A stretch of 64,000 nt of DNA from Zizania palustris (GCA_019279435.1 JAAALK010000289.1:48859164-48923163); one strand, 5' to 3'. Positions 1 through 12,410 are shown, counted from the first letter of the stretch. Numbers and translations: made by a program. Notes: a model not told the origin generated them from the sequence alone.

Positions 1-81
1 TAATATCACTAGGGAAATGAACCTAAAATCAATTGCTGGGTCAGAGTTCTGCCAGCCCATCTCCTGAACATAGGCCTGATT

Positions 82-3000
82 TCAGAGGAGGAAGCTGTCG
101 CCTGTCGGCTGGGATAAGCCAATCTCCAAAGCTCGTTCAGAGCATACTGTAATAGAAGAACGAAACTTCCACCATGAACGGTCCAATTTCATCGTTCTTC
201 TCGGCAAGATAATTGGCAGTCGGTTGGTGAGAAATGGAACAAGAATACCAAAAAAACTGTAATCAAGAGTTGGAATTAACTGAAGAATTCAAGAAACCAT
301 CTGATTTTCTTAAAGCGTGTAATTAAACAACTAAAGAACCGTTTTCGGGAAAAAAACAACAGGGCATGTTTCATTGATACACCAACATTTTTGTTCATGA
401 CAGAAACAAGGAAATCAAGTATGCACTTTTGTAGTTTTGTTATTTCATCCAGACAAACAAAAGATGACTGGAACATCAAATATGTTGAGTTTATGCTCAA
501 AATAACTCATCCAGGAGCTTAAGTTATTGAGGAAGACAAAAAAAATATATTCATACTTCAACAGAAGGTTTGAAGCATCTCAAAGTATTTACATGAAATT
601 AACATGTGACACTCAATAAAATTCACAGTTTAAATGGGGAAATGTCCTTCTCTGTTCATTATACAGCTTTTCAAATGCAAATACCACCATTAACCATACC
701 TGTAGTGGACTGAGATAAACTAGAGTTGTCTGTCCAATTTGTGAGCCTTGGGAACTACAAGACCAACTAAAGAGCCTTGCTAGCAATAACCCAAACTGAG
801 AAATGGCATTTCATGAATTAAAAAATGATTTTTTTTCAGAACAGTAAAAACTTTAAAAGGTCGAGTGTTTGTGGACCTTGGATGGCCGTAGGATAGTAGG
901 ATACTACGGCATTTAGTTTTTTCTTGATTCATATTCATGGAAGTTACCTATTTTTCTTACAGATTGAGCAATAAAAGTAGATATAAGATGCATCCAACGA
1001 ATGCCCTACTGTCTTTTACCATCCCAGAAACTGGGCTGCATAGTAGGTTCATATCTCTATAGAACAAAGTAAAAGGAAGGACATATAAGGGACATGGACA
1101 GCTAAAATGCAGTAAATAACCTGGACTCATGTGTTTTGGAGAAAATTCACTAACCTCGGATTTGCTTTCATCATGAGTACTGTTTCCTAGAAGAGGTTCT
1201 CTTAGGTGCCATTTGGTTGAGACAAGGTGTGATGGGACGGTTCCGTCCCAGTTTTTCAGGATGGAATCGTCTCATCATCTCGTGTTTGGTTGTGAGGCAT
1301 GAGGATACCCTGTTGGATAAGATCTTTTGGGAGGAGAGGGAGGGCCGAGTCCCTGTCCTTCCCCCTTAAGACTCGCGCCAACCCCTAACTAACCTCCCTC
1401 TTCTCTTGCGTCCTAATCGGGGGCACCCAACCAACTCATGGTTGAGGGACCCCTACCGCCAGCGCTATATATAAGAGGGGAAGGCCTCCGGCTGCAAGGT
1501 TCCCATACCTTGTACGCCAAAACCTTTCCCGACACTCCTACGTGACCCGATCTAACCCTAGCGCTACGCGGTGGGAAGCCTCCCTCGCCGCCAATAAGCA
1601 CCATGGTGTCGTCGTCCTCGACCAACGCCAACGAAGGTACACACACATGTTCCACTCTCTGTTTTTAATTAACTAAGCCCTATGCCATGTTCACATTAGA
1701 CAAACCCTATTAGTGCTAACCTAGGTGAATCTACCTAAGCCTATTTCTATCAATGGTATCAGAGCTATCCTAGGGCTAGGCTAGCTAGGGTTTAGGCGTC
1801 GGACCCCTTGGTTCGACGCCACTGATGCGTTACTAAGACCCTCTAGTTAAGATTCCCGCATCACACTTAGAACCCTAAGTATCCCCGCATGAACCCTAAG
1901 AAAAAACCCTAGAATCCCGTTGTTTCCTTATTAAGAACCCTCAAATCCCTCGGCAAGAACAACCAAGATCTACAAAAAAAATAGAAGGGATTTGACGCTT
2001 CGGGTAAGAACAGAAAGAACTAAACAAAAAAGGAAACCGAAAGGGGGTGGGATGCTCAGATCTAGAAGTTAGGGTTAGGGTTTAACCCTAACCCTAGCTA
2101 AGAGTAAGGGGGGTTCTCACCGTGGCCCCTTGCCTCGCTGCGCCGCCGCTCGCCAGAGTGAGCGAAGCCGGCCGGGTGCTCGCCGTCGTGAACCGGCTCG
2201 ACGGAGTGCCGCTCACCCTCGGGTGAGCACGCGCACCGGCGAGCAGGCCCACGATGGCGACCTCCGCCACTTAGCTACCCTCCCCGCGCCGCTCTCTGCC
2301 GGAGCCCGCGCGACCCACCGACGTGTGCTCGGCTGCCTGCTCCGTCGCTCCGCTCGCGGAGCCGTGCGCCGCCGCGCCGCTCGGGTGCTCTGGCCGGGTG
2401 AGTGGGAAAAAGTTTAGGGTTAGGTTTTCGGCTGAGGGCTAGGGCCTTTTAAACTGCCGACATCGGTGCCTGGCCGTCGGATTAGATCCGACGACCAGGA
2501 TTGAGTGGGCTTGATTAAGCCCAAGCGGGGGAGGGGGCAGATTTCCGGCCCAGGCCCAGGTTGCGGGCGCGCGCGCGCCGTATTCCTGGACTGGGCCCAA
2601 GTAGCGGCCGGCCTGCGCAAGGGCACTGATGGGCCAGGCCATTTCATTATTTGGGCCAGAATTCAGTTTAATTATTTCCGGAATTTAAATATTGCTTTTC
2701 TGTTTTATTTATTCTTGGAAATTAAGAAAAATGCCCAAAATGAGATAAAATTTAGTTTAATGCGGGGAAAAATTTAGTAAATTTCATCATGATTATTGGC
2801 ACTGTTCTGAATTTTTTGAGTAATTTTAGATCATTTTTATGTTATTTTATGATTTAAATTAGTCCAACGACTCTTTTTTATTAGAAAATAATTATTTTTA
2901 AGTATTCAAATTCAGAATTTTGCTGTTGGTTAAACAATGCATTATTTAGTTTGAGAATTCCGTTGTGCTATCACTGTTTAATCATATCACTTTGCTCATC

Positions 3001-6000
3001 CAGTTTATTAAGTTTATTTTGTCAATTAAATTTGAGCCAACGGGATAATTTAATTGACACAATAAATTTTCCTTTTAATTATATTAGCATATTAATTTTA
3101 TCTCCTGACCAACGTTGGTGATAAAATTACTGTGTTTTAAGTTGAGTTGATTCTATTTCTGCTCAACGGTGATGTAGAATTAATTCTTGTTTATTAAGTT
3201 TTCGCATGCTGATTTTGACCAACATTAAATTTGCATGTCTCTTTTATGCCTGTAATTAACTCCCTTTTTGACTATCATTCTTTATCAGTCAATTTGCTTG
3301 CTCAGATGTCTAACATTGAGAAGCTCAATGGGGACAATTATGGCTCTTAGCGAGAGAGTTTGTTAATCGCTCTCGCTATTTTAGATGTGGATTTTTCCTT
3401 GCAGGAAGAATGCCCTATTGAGCCTGTGATACGTAGTGGCGAGGCCGCTGAGGCCTTCGGCACACGTCATAAGGATTTCGCTCCGTTAAGGATGAAGTAT
3501 GATATTACGTACAATAAGTGGAAGCAGTCCAACAAGAAGTGCTTAATGATCATTAAGAACTCCATTCTGAGCCTATTAGGGATCCATCCCTGACTGTGAG
3601 ACAACTACTGAGTATCTTAAGAAGGTGGAGAGCCAGTTTACTGGTTCCTCTAAGGCTCATGCTAGCTCAATTATTAAGAAGTTCATCACGGAGAAATACC
3701 GTGGTGGCGGAATTAGAGATCATATTCTAAGGATGAGTAACTGTGCTTCTAAGCTGAAGTACATGGAGTGTGTGCTACCCTTAGACTTTATGATTCATGT
3801 GATCATGAGTTCTCTTAGCAAAGATTTTGAGCACTTCGTGATCAACTATAACTCTCAGCTAGAAGTTTGGACTATAGAGAAATTAGTGTCTAACTGTGCT
3901 CAAGAAGAAGAACGTATTAAGGAAGCACGTGGAAGTGACTCTGTGCATTATGTCCAAGACAAGGGGAAGAAAACATTCACCCCAAAGAAGAACACTAAGA
4001 CTTTCAAGAGGAAGGGAAAGGCGACGAAGGACAATGATGTTCCTCAAGGTGTCTGCAGGCATTGCAAGAAGGAGGGACACCACATGAAGGATTGTGTGGA
4101 GTTTCTCAAGTGAATGAGCAAACACGATAATGATGAAATTACTTGCATTGATGAATCCTTATACTTAGATTATTCTACCAACACTTGGTGGATTGATTCA
4201 GGTGCAATTGTTCATGTTGCTAACTCTTTACAGGGATTCGCTACGATGATAACTTTGGGAAGAAACGAAAGAACAATTAGAGTGACGAATGGCATCGAAG
4301 CAGAAGTTGAAGCCATAGGAAATCTCCCTTTAGAACTTAAGAATGGATTTGTAATTCTTTTGCAAGATGTACTCTATGTTCCTTCGATGAGAAGAAACTT
4401 AATTTCCATTTCTTGTTTAGTGAATAATGGATATGATTGTCATTTTGGCGATAGACAATGTTCTATTATTTATGATAATAAAGTTGTGGGTCTTGCCTTC
4501 GAGCATGACAAACTTTATCTCCTATCTTTGAATGATTCAGTTAATTCCATTAATGAGAACACATTGTCTAGCAAAACAAATAAGCGTAAGAGAATTAGCG
4601 ACGTATCTTCGAAATTATGGCACTGTCACTTAGGCCATATTTCGAGGGGGAGGATTGAATGTCTAGTTAAGCAATCAATTCTTCCGCCTTTAGAATTCGC
4701 AGACTTAGATCAATGCATAGATTGCATTAAGGGCAAATACGTCAAACAAATTAAGAAATATGTGAAGCGAAGCACGAGAGTCTTAGAAATTATTCATACG
4801 GACATTTGTGGTCCATTTCCTATGACGTCTGTAGATGGTTATGATTCATTCATAACATTTACAGATGATTATTCGCGCTATGGTTATATTTATCCAATTA
4901 AAGAACGATCAGAGGCTTTAGATAAATTTAAGATATGTAAGGCTGAAGTAAAAAATCAGCATGATCTAAAGATTAAGATAGTGAGATCTGACCGTGGAGG
5001 GGAGTACTATGGTCGTCATACCCCGTATGGCCAAGTTCCTGGACCTTTTGCAAGATTTATACAGGAAAATGGTATAGTAGCCCAGTATTCTACATCGAGC
5101 GAACCTCAGCAAAATGAAGTGGCAGAAAGGCGCAATCACACCTTAATGGACATGGTAAGAAGCATTCTAAGTTATTCCACTCTACCGATTGGTTTATGGA
5201 TGGAGGCATTAAAACCCGCCATTCATATTCTTAATCGGGTTCCGAGTAAGTCGGTGTCCAAAACACCGTATGAGTTATGGACTGGACGAGAACCCTCTCT
5301 AAATTCTTTTAGAGTATGGGGATGTCCTGCTGAGGCTAAAGTATTTAACCCAAATATTGGTAAGCTAGATCCTAAGACAGTGAGTTGTCATTTTATTGGC
5401 TACCCAGAAAAGTCTAATGGTTTCCGTTTCTACTGTCCTAGCAGACATACTAAATTTGTAGAAACGAGACACACAGTCTTTTTAAAAGACGCTATGATCA
5501 GGGGGAGCACGGTATAAAGAGAAATTAGCCTTGAAGAGAAGTGGGTTTGCATAGCCACTCCTATGATTCAAGAGTCATTTTTTCATATACCTATGACAAC
5601 ACCTATTTGTCCAGCACCTGAAGTTGGACCTTCATTAGCGACACCTGTTGTTCATGAGGTGCCTGTTATTCAGGAGCCTGTAGTACCAGATGTTGCTAAT
5701 GAAGAACAAGAAGAATAACTCACTGTCTTGGAAAATAATGTGCCAGTTGAAGAGGACATCATAGAAAATGATGTACTAGTTCAAGAAGACATTAGAAATG
5801 ATGATGTCCCAATTCAAGAGAATGTTAGGAATCACAAAGAGTAAGAAGATCAGCTATTCCTGATGACTATGAGGTTTATATGAGTGAAGAAATTCAAATG
5901 GAGGGCGATCCCGCCTCTTTTGAAGAAGCTATGAGAGGCCCTCACTCTTCTAAGTGGCTTGAGGCCATGGAGGATGAGACGAGGTCTATGAGTATCAACA

Positions 6001-8568
6001 AAGTCTAGAAATTATAAGAAATTCCTAAAGGAGCCAAAACAGTAGGCTGCAAATGGGTCTACAAGGTCAAACGTGACTCCCAAGGGAATATAGAAAGATT
6101 TAAAGCTAGACTTGTTGCTAAAGGCTTCGCACAAAGAGAAGGAATAGACTACAATGAGACATTTTCTCCTGTCTCATCTAAGGATTCATTTAGAATCATT
6201 ATGGCTTTAGTGGCACATTATGACTTAGATTTACATCAGATGGATGTAAAGACAACATTTCTCAACGGGGATCTAAATGAGAATGTCTATATGGCACAAC
6301 CTAAGGGTTTTGTCATAGAAGATAAAGAAAATTTGGGATGTCATTTAACTAAGTTCATTTATGGTCTTAAACAGGCCTCTAGGCAGTGGTATTTCAAATT
6401 TGATGAGACAATTAGAAAATTTGGGTTTAAGGAGAATGAAGAGGACAATTGCATTTATGCTAAGTTCAAGAATGGGAAATTTATTTTCCTAGTCTTGTAT
6501 GTGGATGACATCCTACTAGCAAGTAGCGATGTTAATCTACTATTAGAAACTAAGAGGTTCTTGTCCTCTCATTTTGACATGAAGGATCTTGGAGAAGCTT
6601 CATATGTATTAGGAATTGAGATTCTCCGAGATAGAACTAAGGGGGTATTAGGATTATCACAGAAGGAATACTTAGAAAAAATACTGAGAAAATATAGTAT
6701 GCATGTGTGTAAGCCTTCGCCTGCTCCGAAAGTCAAGGGTGATAAGTTTGGGAATTTTCAGTGTCCCAGGAACCAATATGAGATCGATCAAATGAAATCG
6801 GTTCCATATACTTCTGCCGTCGGAAGCCTAATGTATGCTCAAGTATGTACACGCCCTGACTTAGCTTTTGCCACTAGGATGCTTGGAAGATATCAGAAAA
6901 ATCCAGGTATAGATCACTAGAAAGGAGTTAAGAAAGCCTTGAGATATGTGCAAGGCACAAAAGGCCTCATGCTCACATATGAGAGAACAAATAACCTTGA
7001 GATAGTAGGTTATTCAGACTCAGATTTTGCGGGATGTGTGGATACTGAGAAGTCCACATCAGGTTATGTATTCACACTCGCAAAAGGAGCTGTGTCGTGG
7101 AAAAGCTCCAAACAAACTGTGACGGCATCTTCCACGATGTATGCCGAGTTTGTAGCATGTTATGAGGCCACCGGACATGCACTATGGTTTAAAAAGTTTA
7201 TCCTTGGTTTAAGAGTGGTCGATAGCATTGAAAAGCCACTTAAGTTGTACTGCGACAATGAGCTAGCAGTACTATACTCCCATAACAACAAGAAGAGTGG
7301 TGCTGCCAAACACATCAACATTAAGTACTATGTTGTTAAGGAGAAAATCCATGATCAGACTATAAGTCTAGAGCATATAAGTACCAAGCGTATGCTTGCG
7401 GATCCGCTCACAAAAGGCTTACCACCCAACGTGTTCAGAGAACACTTAACCGGTATGGGTTTAAGGGAAAGCCTATGATCATTGGATTTATAAGGGTCCA
7501 AAATAAGCTTAGAAACTATTTTAGAGTAGAAAAGTGTGGTGTAGCTGTTGAGTCGCATAGTACGTAACTAACTATTGTGATGCATCATGCTCTATGCATT
7601 GATCTATAATGAGATAGACGTAATGTTAAGTTAAGTTAAGAATTAAGATGAGATCTAGGGGGAGAATGTTGGATAAGATCTCTCAGGAGGAGAGGTAGGG
7701 ATGAGTCCCTCTCCTCCCCCCTTAAGACTCACGCCAACCCCTAACTAACCTTCCTCTTCTCTTGCGCCCTGATCGGGGGCGCCCAACCAACTCATGGTTG
7801 AGGGGCCCCTACCGTCAGTGCTATGTATAAGACGGGAAGGCCTCCAGCTACAAGGTTCCCGTACCTTGTATGCCAAAACCTTCCCCGACACTCCTACGTG
7901 ACTCGATCTAACCCTAGCGCTGCGCGGTGGGAAGCCTCCCTCGCCGCCAAGAAGCACCATGGCGTCGTCCTCCTCGACCAACACCAACGAAGGTACACAC
8001 ACATGTTCCCCACTCTGTTTTTAATTAACTAAGCCCTATGCCATGTTCACCTTAGACAAACCCTACTAGTGCTAACCTAGGTGAATCTACCTAAGCCTAT
8101 TTCTATCATACCCTAGTTTTGTGTTTGATTGGTGGGTTAAGAGAAATGGAAGTTCGGCTTAGAACCTTCATTCTGCCCTAAAACACTTTCGGTCCTTTTC
8201 AAAACTTCTAGCATGTTCCTAAAGTCTTCGCCTCGAAACCTCCAGCCCGCCACAGAACCTATGGCCCTGACCCAAAACCTCCACGCACGAGGTGGGACGA
8301 GCTCGTCTCTCCTTTCTTAGGGGACGAGTTCGTCCCGAATATTAGAGGAATATTTCGTGGTGGGACGACTCTGTCCTATCTGACTCTGAACCAAACACTG
8401 TAAAAAGTGAGACCATCCCATCACGTCCCACATCGTCCCTCGAACCAAACACCACCGTACATAATCTGGTGCAATTGTCTCCATCTGTTTTCTAGTTCTC
8501 TTCTCACAATCAGCAATGCAAGGCTTCCTTTTTATAGCTTTGGAGGCCATATTCCTTGTTTAGTGATA
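82..8568 (-). CDS. Unidentified small host gene; coding exon split by MITE plus copia insertion
   Basis: I do not recognise the product. On the minus strand an ATG at 8550 opens a lysine-rich frame (MASKAIKRKP...). The exon begins after an acceptor-like gtgcag (exon edge 8568) and is interrupted at 8456/1205 by the MITE. If the MITE and one 3-bp target copy are removed, the frame continues through 1204-1155 and ends at a GAG|GTTAGT donor. An exon at 754-700 (acceptor ttgtag, donor ACAG|GTATGG) and a last exon at 146-82 (acceptor ttacag, stop TGA at 84-82) have matching phases. Together they give 87 codons including stop (141+55+65 nt). Consistent phases and splice sites support a real gene, but further exons in 147-699, 755-1154 or upstream of 8568 are possible. 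Whether it is still expressed is unknown: it may be a disrupted pseudogene, or the insertion may be spliced out as an intron. Confidence 0.42.
1311..1752 (+). repeat. 5' LTR of the copia element
   Basis: The 442-bp LTR starts TGTTGGATAAGATC and ends CTATTTCTATCA. A TATATATAAG box near 1468-1477 is a plausible core promoter; the matching box in the 3' LTR is altered to TATGTATAAG. The left target copy taccc lies at 1306-1310. Confidence 0.95.
1754..1765 (+). other. Primer binding site of the copia element
   Basis: TGGTATCAGAGC, one base after the LTR end, is the standard plant initiator-Met tRNA complement. Confidence 0.93.
1766..3305 (+). other. Long untranslated leader of the copia element
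   Basis: This has no supported gene. It holds a telomere-like inverted motif (2066-2100), a GC-rich block (about 2100-2650) with only low-complexity open frames, and an AT-rich block (2650-3300). Such long leaders between primer site and gag occur in plant copia elements. Confidence 0.6.
3306..4113 (+). pseudogene. gag: copia gag, broken
   Basis: Gag would package the element's RNA. It begins at ATG 3306 with the family opening MSNIEKLNGDNYGS, where the expected tryptophan codon is TAG. The frame resumes to about 3590, then a frameshift leads into 3625-4113. That part ends with a CCHC zinc knuckle, CRHCKKEGHHMKDC, near 4057-4098, and a stop at 4111-4113 just before the protease frame. At least one nonsense change and one frameshift make it inactive. 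Confidence 0.85.
4114..5517 (+). pseudogene. pol: copia protease and integrase segment of pol
   Basis: This 467-codon open segment has the aspartic protease motif WWIDSGA near residue 25. It then has the GAG-pre-integrase zinc finger (HCHLGH ... CIDCIKGKY) and the integrase core with HTDICGPF, VRSDRGGEYYG and EPQQNEVAERRNHT, which carry the D, D and E catalytic residues. It stops at 5515-5517 before reverse transcriptase, so the polyprotein is broken, although the catalytic residues visible here are kept. Confidence 0.9.
5518..6920 (+). pseudogene. pol: copia reverse transcriptase segment of pol, several stops
   Basis: The linker after integrase (5518-5900) has stops and a frameshift. The RT start is readable around 6050-6200 (GCKWVYKVKRDSQGNIERF, RLVAKGFAQREGIDY) after a TAG near 6006. 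From 6201 the frame is open and has the RT core MDVKTTFLNGDL, YGLKQASRQW and the catalytic box LYVDDILLAS. It then reaches VGSLMYAQVCTRPDLAFA and a TAG at 6918-6920. Confidence 0.9.
6921..7478 (+). pseudogene. pol: copia RNase H segment of pol
   Basis: The RNase H domain (removal of RNA from the RNA-DNA hybrid) shows GYSDSDFAGC, STSGYVFTLAKGAVSWKSS, SSTMYAEFVACYEA and YCDNELAVLYS, then AKHINIKYYVV. The usual ST-EAEY is changed to ST-MYAEF. It is separated from RT by one stop and ends at 7478, 188 bp before the 3' LTR. Confidence 0.88.
7655..7666 (+). other. Polypurine tract of the copia element
   Basis: The purine run CTAGGGGGAGAA directly abuts the 3' LTR and fits the plus-strand primer site. 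Confidence 0.85.
7667..8108 (+). repeat. 3' LTR of the copia element
   Basis: This 442-bp copy of 1311-1752 has the same TGTTGG...CTATCA ends and is followed by target copy taccc (8109-8113). Confidence 0.95.
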
Positions 8569-9151
8569 CTGCACTAACCATGCCTGTCATGTAGGAAATA
8601 TGGAATATCAAAGTGTTTACTACATAAACATATATTGAAACCAACCAACCAATAGTGACACCAACAAAAACTCATGAGTACAACACACTGAAGAAAACAT
8701 GCTCTAGGCCAACAGGAAATACAGCCATACATCCATACAGGTACAAAGACAAGAAGCAGTCCCTAGTGATAACAAACAAATTTTGGCATCTCCAAGACTC
8801 CCAACTAAATTGAATATACCAAACTTACAGTGCAGTATACGAGACCAGGAGATTGTTAAGCTCAACGTGTTGCATTTGGCTAGCTACACATAACTTCGGT
8901 CATTAGATGTTGCCGAAATCTACGTCGAATTAGCTCCCAGATTGAAACCCTAATGCACAGGATGGAACTGCAGGGCCAAAAAAACTATGAAAAAGAGAGA
9001 AACTTTTGCCGCCTCCGCGAATGTGTGGAGACAATTGGGAAAAAAAGAGACGAAATTAAGAACATAAAAAGGTAAGCAGAGGCATAGCACAACCTAAGGT
9101 GAAGCGATCAAGCGAGTTGTTCCCGCGCCGATGTTCTGAGTTTCTCCTCAT
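8569..9151. other. Upstream region of the minus-strand host gene
   Basis: No coding region is supported. On the minus strand it would contain the 5' UTR, possible first exon and intron of the small gene above. The GC-rich part at 9105-9150 could be leader sequence, but no start site can be fixed. Confidence 0.35.
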
Positions 9152-9594
9152 TAGGAATGGCAACGGGGACAATCCCCAGCGGGGAGGGGTCCCCATCCCC
9201 GTCCCCGCTAGACCAAAAATTCCCTGTTCCCATCCCCGGTTTCGAGGATAGATTTTTCCATCCCGCTCCCCGTCGGGGATTCAGGTACCCGTCAGGGAGA
9301 AAATCCCCGTTTAGGTATATATACACATATAAATACACACAAACATATACACACATACACATACATATACATACATATGTATATATATAATATGGACCCA
9401 CATTCAATTTTCACGGGTATATTAACGAGGAACGGGGATGGGGAGTAGGGGAACGTCCCCGTCCCCGCTTCACCCAACGGGGATAGGTTTTTCCCCGTTT
9501 GTCCCCCCACGGGGATGGGATTTCCCCATACCCGTCCCCTAATAGAGGAAATCCCCACCGGGGATCGTGGAACGGGGCCCCATTGCCATCCCTA
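9152..9594. mobile_element. hAT-like MITE rich in GGGGA tracts
   Basis: The 443-bp element has ends TAGGAATGGCAACGGGG and ...GGCCCCATTGCCATCCCTA, which are inverted repeats. An 8-bp target duplication, ctcctcat (9144-9151) and ctccttat (9595-9602), differs at one base. Both features fit non-autonomous hAT elements. The inside is made of inverted ccccg/cgggg tracts around an AT-rich centre with a CA/TA-rich microsatellite (9314-9390). It encodes nothing credible. Confidence 0.8.
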
Positions 9595-11138
9595 CTCCTT
9601 ATTCCTTCCCCTCTTCTATATCTACGGTCGACAACTACATAAGAGAGTCAACCCGAGCTGTCCGATTTTGATCGGATGGCTCTACAGTGACCCGTTCATT
9701 GTGGTGCCCTCTAGTACACACACAAAGGGCGAGGAGGAGCGAAGGGTACTTCGTGTTGTCAATCGAACGGCTGCGGAGTGCGACTGCTCTCTGACATTTT
9801 TGTGACTATAGAAAAGTTGGTTCCTATGTCGTCTAGAGAAGAGATTCGACTATTTGTCACTTTTATGTGAGTGTCATTCAATTATTTGTCATTTATATGG
9901 CTCATATATCAGAACATTTGAGTTTATGAGAGTGGGTTAAAGTGACAAATAATTGAACACACATTGTATGATAGGTAAATCGTTAAATTTTCTTTTGGAG
10001 CGAGAGAGATCTGCACACAGCTGCGATCTATAAATCCAAACAATTTTGAGGGGTGTTATCACAATTAATTTGGACACGAGATTTTTTACTTTGATTCTTT
10101 GAACCCTGAACAATAATGTGAAACAAACTATACCCTTCGTCTTCTCGATTCACGCCCATCGAGCCTTTGTGTTTAGTTGGGCTTATAAAAAAATTATTAT
10201 AAGACGTGAGTTGTAAAAAAATTATTGTTAGTTGTGAGTTATAAAAAAGATGAGAAGTTGTTCTATTAAATATTTGTGGATTTCTATTTTGGTAGCTCAC
10301 TAGCTCCTAATGTTTAGTTACATTATTAATATGAATTTTTGTATGTAAATAATTGTAATAATAAATTTTGTAATATTGATATTAAAATTATATATTTTTG
10401 AATTACACTAAAATTATATATTTTACTAAAATTTTACATGAACTAGTATGTTGTAATTGTATGGTGGGTAATTTTTGTTCAAAGTTTAACTAATAAGCTA
10501 TGAAAGTTAGGGTTCCCCAATTTTCAATTTGTATAAAAAACCGTTGTTTTTAGATAAGCTGGTTAATCTTTTAACCTATTTAGTTCAGTTTCCAACTTCG
10601 TGGCAAGAAAACTGATTGAAAAAACTAAACCAAACATAGCCACGAGTGGATTCAATGCTTAGTTTGTGTTTGGTTAGGCTTTTTCTAACTAGTTTCTTGC
10701 CAAGAAGCTAGAAGTTAAATCAAATTAGTGGTCAATTAGTTTTTTTTTAAAAAAAAACAACAACTTTTTTACAGTATAAACATACTCCCCTTAAGATTAT
10801 ACAGATCAATGGATGTAGGTTGGTTGGATACGAGTAACGAAACAAATGGTCTAGATTCGTTACATTATAAAATATAAATTCTATTCTTATATTGTAATAT
10901 TATGAGATGGAGCAAATAGAAATATTATAGAAAATATATACAAATTTAGAAAATTTTAAAAATGAAAAAATATAAAAATATAGTAATACAAAGAAATTTT
11001 GTGACATAATGATAAAAATTGATATGAGAATAACATACCATTCTGATGAAAAGGATAAAAATAGAAAATGTTGGACGTGAAATGCAAGTAGGGCGTCCAT
11101 TTAATTGTTTTCTATTTTCGCCGAAAGGTTCTACTCGT
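9595..11138. other. AT-rich intergenic DNA
   Basis: No gene is supported. There is a short inverted repeat around ATTATTTGTCA (9870-9955), and several TTTGGTT/AACCAAA fragments (10150-10750) look like worn MITE debris. Confidence 0.5.
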
Positions 11139-11154
11139 AACTTTGATAATTTTT

Positions 11155-12356
11155 TTACATGTCACTGTCCACCCCATTATACAATCTACATGTGCATAAC
11201 GTTGAGCCCTTCCGCCCGCCCACCTCCTTTCGATGCCCTCTGCATGGGACGTCCATGGCGTCCCCGCTTAGCCGATTAGTCCGGCCTCCCCTCCCCCCTA
11301 GCCCCCTTCCTCTTCTCCTTCGCCGATGGCTGGGCCCTGTCTGTAGCTCCCCGAGCTGGCTAGTGACCTAGCCCTCTCGGCTCTGGTTTCTTCCTGAGAC
11401 TTCTCTGCTGGACTTGTGTTTCAACGATGTGTTTGCTTTCAGTTGGGCTCACCGGTTCACCATCCATCTTCTTTGCCCTCTGGTTCCTTCTTCATGCATG
11501 TTGTTTTCCGGTGGTTCACCTTTCGTCTGTCGAAGGCCTCTGCTAGCCTTGATCTCCATGCCTGCCTCGGTGGAGTGCCTACATGCTTTCATGTGGAATT
11601 TTAGTGTGATAGACACTTCAAGTTATCAGTGGCTTCAAAAGCTGTCGGTTTCTCTATCTTGAAAATTAAACGTTTCACCTCTTCTCATTTCAACATCTAT
11701 TTTCATCTCCGGCGTGATGGAGGAGCCAATTGGTGCCTTGATCGTCTAAAATAGGAACAAGAAGAACGTTCTAGTTGGTCCACTATGATCGACCGTTCTT
11801 CCAAACGTTCCTGTTCATTGCGCTCCAATAAAAAGGTTTCTTTCAGCAATGTCGTCTCGGTTCTTGCTCCTTGGCCAGTTTCTAAGGCTCGTCCGACAGC
11901 CTCCAACCCACCCTTGCTGGCGTTCAAAGTTATCTCCATTCTTTGTCCGGTTTTGAGCTCCTTGTCCTATCAACAACAGTTGCCCCGACCTGCTAGGGTT
12001 TCCCCCGTTCGTCCTCTTCACGGCTAGCGAAAGAACGCAACTTTTGGATTCTTGGTTCAAGAGCTATGTTTCTTTCTAACTGCAATCGTCCTTCTGTTTT
12101 GGGTGCCTTTCGTCCTCCTATTTCCTCTGGCAGCTTGGACAACTCTCCGCCTTTAGGCAATGATGCCTATTCTACCAGCACTATTCCCCTTAAACAAATC
12201 TTCGGCAGACTCAAAGGCGATCTTCGCATTGCATGGATTCACAAAAGTGCTCCATGCCGCAATGCGGGAACACTATCTCGGTCGGCAAAAATTAATTGCA
12301 CTGTGACATATGCCAACTTTCAATCTACCCCCCGTCTTTCCCCCTTTTCCCCTCTC
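11155..12356 (+). pseudogene. LINE-1 5' region and start of ORF1
   Basis: A GC-rich 5' leader is followed by degenerate ORF1 sequence. The part around 11560-11680 (HACLGG..TCFHVEF..DRHFKLSV) matches the ORF1 start of LINE-2 (HACLGGTSVGFHVSF), and IFGRLKGDLRI near 12200 matches IFSRLKSDLQI. Several stops interrupt it. It ends at the SIRE insertion, with target copy ctctc at 12352-12356. Confidence 0.75.
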
Positions 12357-12410
12357 TGAGAAACCAAGGGTTGGTTTCGGTGTTTTGTGATGAGTGATTG
12401 ACAGGATTTT

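Larger units (their letters stand above)
1311..8108 (+). mobile_element. Ty1/copia LTR retrotransposon, decayed, complete ends
   Basis: A 6.8-kb element with two 442-bp LTRs, a perfect 5-bp target duplication taccc (1306-1310 and 8109-8113), an initiator-Met primer site and a polypurine tract. Domain order is gag, protease, integrase, reverse transcriptase, RNase H, which defines Ty1/copia. By hand I count roughly 30-35 differences between the LTRs (about 7-8%), mostly transitions, so the insertion is old. With the commonly used grass rate of 1.3e-8 per site per year that is around 3 million years, a rough estimate. Several stops and frameshifts make it non-autonomous today. A leader of about 1.55 kb precedes gag. 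Confidence 0.95.
1205..8456. mobile_element. MITE with GGTG...TTTGGTT termini, split by a copia element
   Basis: The left end (1205, GGTGCCATTTGGTTGAGAC) and the right end (ending 8456, ...GAACCAAACACCACC) are imperfect inverted repeats, including a shared GTGATGGGAYGG block. About 105 bp lie left of the copia insertion and about 345 bp right of it, so the element was about 450 bp long. Flanks are tta (1202-1204) and gta (8457-8459), which fits a 3-bp TWA target copy of the PIF/Harbinger type with one base changed. The superfamily is inferred from ends and target size only. It sits inside a coding exon of the minus-strand host gene. Confidence 0.6.

Noticed and set aside
2130..2777. GC-rich open frames in the copia leader
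   Set aside because: Low complexity, in untranslated leader, different frames on both strands.
9314..9390. Small frames rich in Y, T and H around 9157-9407
   Set aside because: They are translations of a CA/TA-rich microsatellite inside a MITE.
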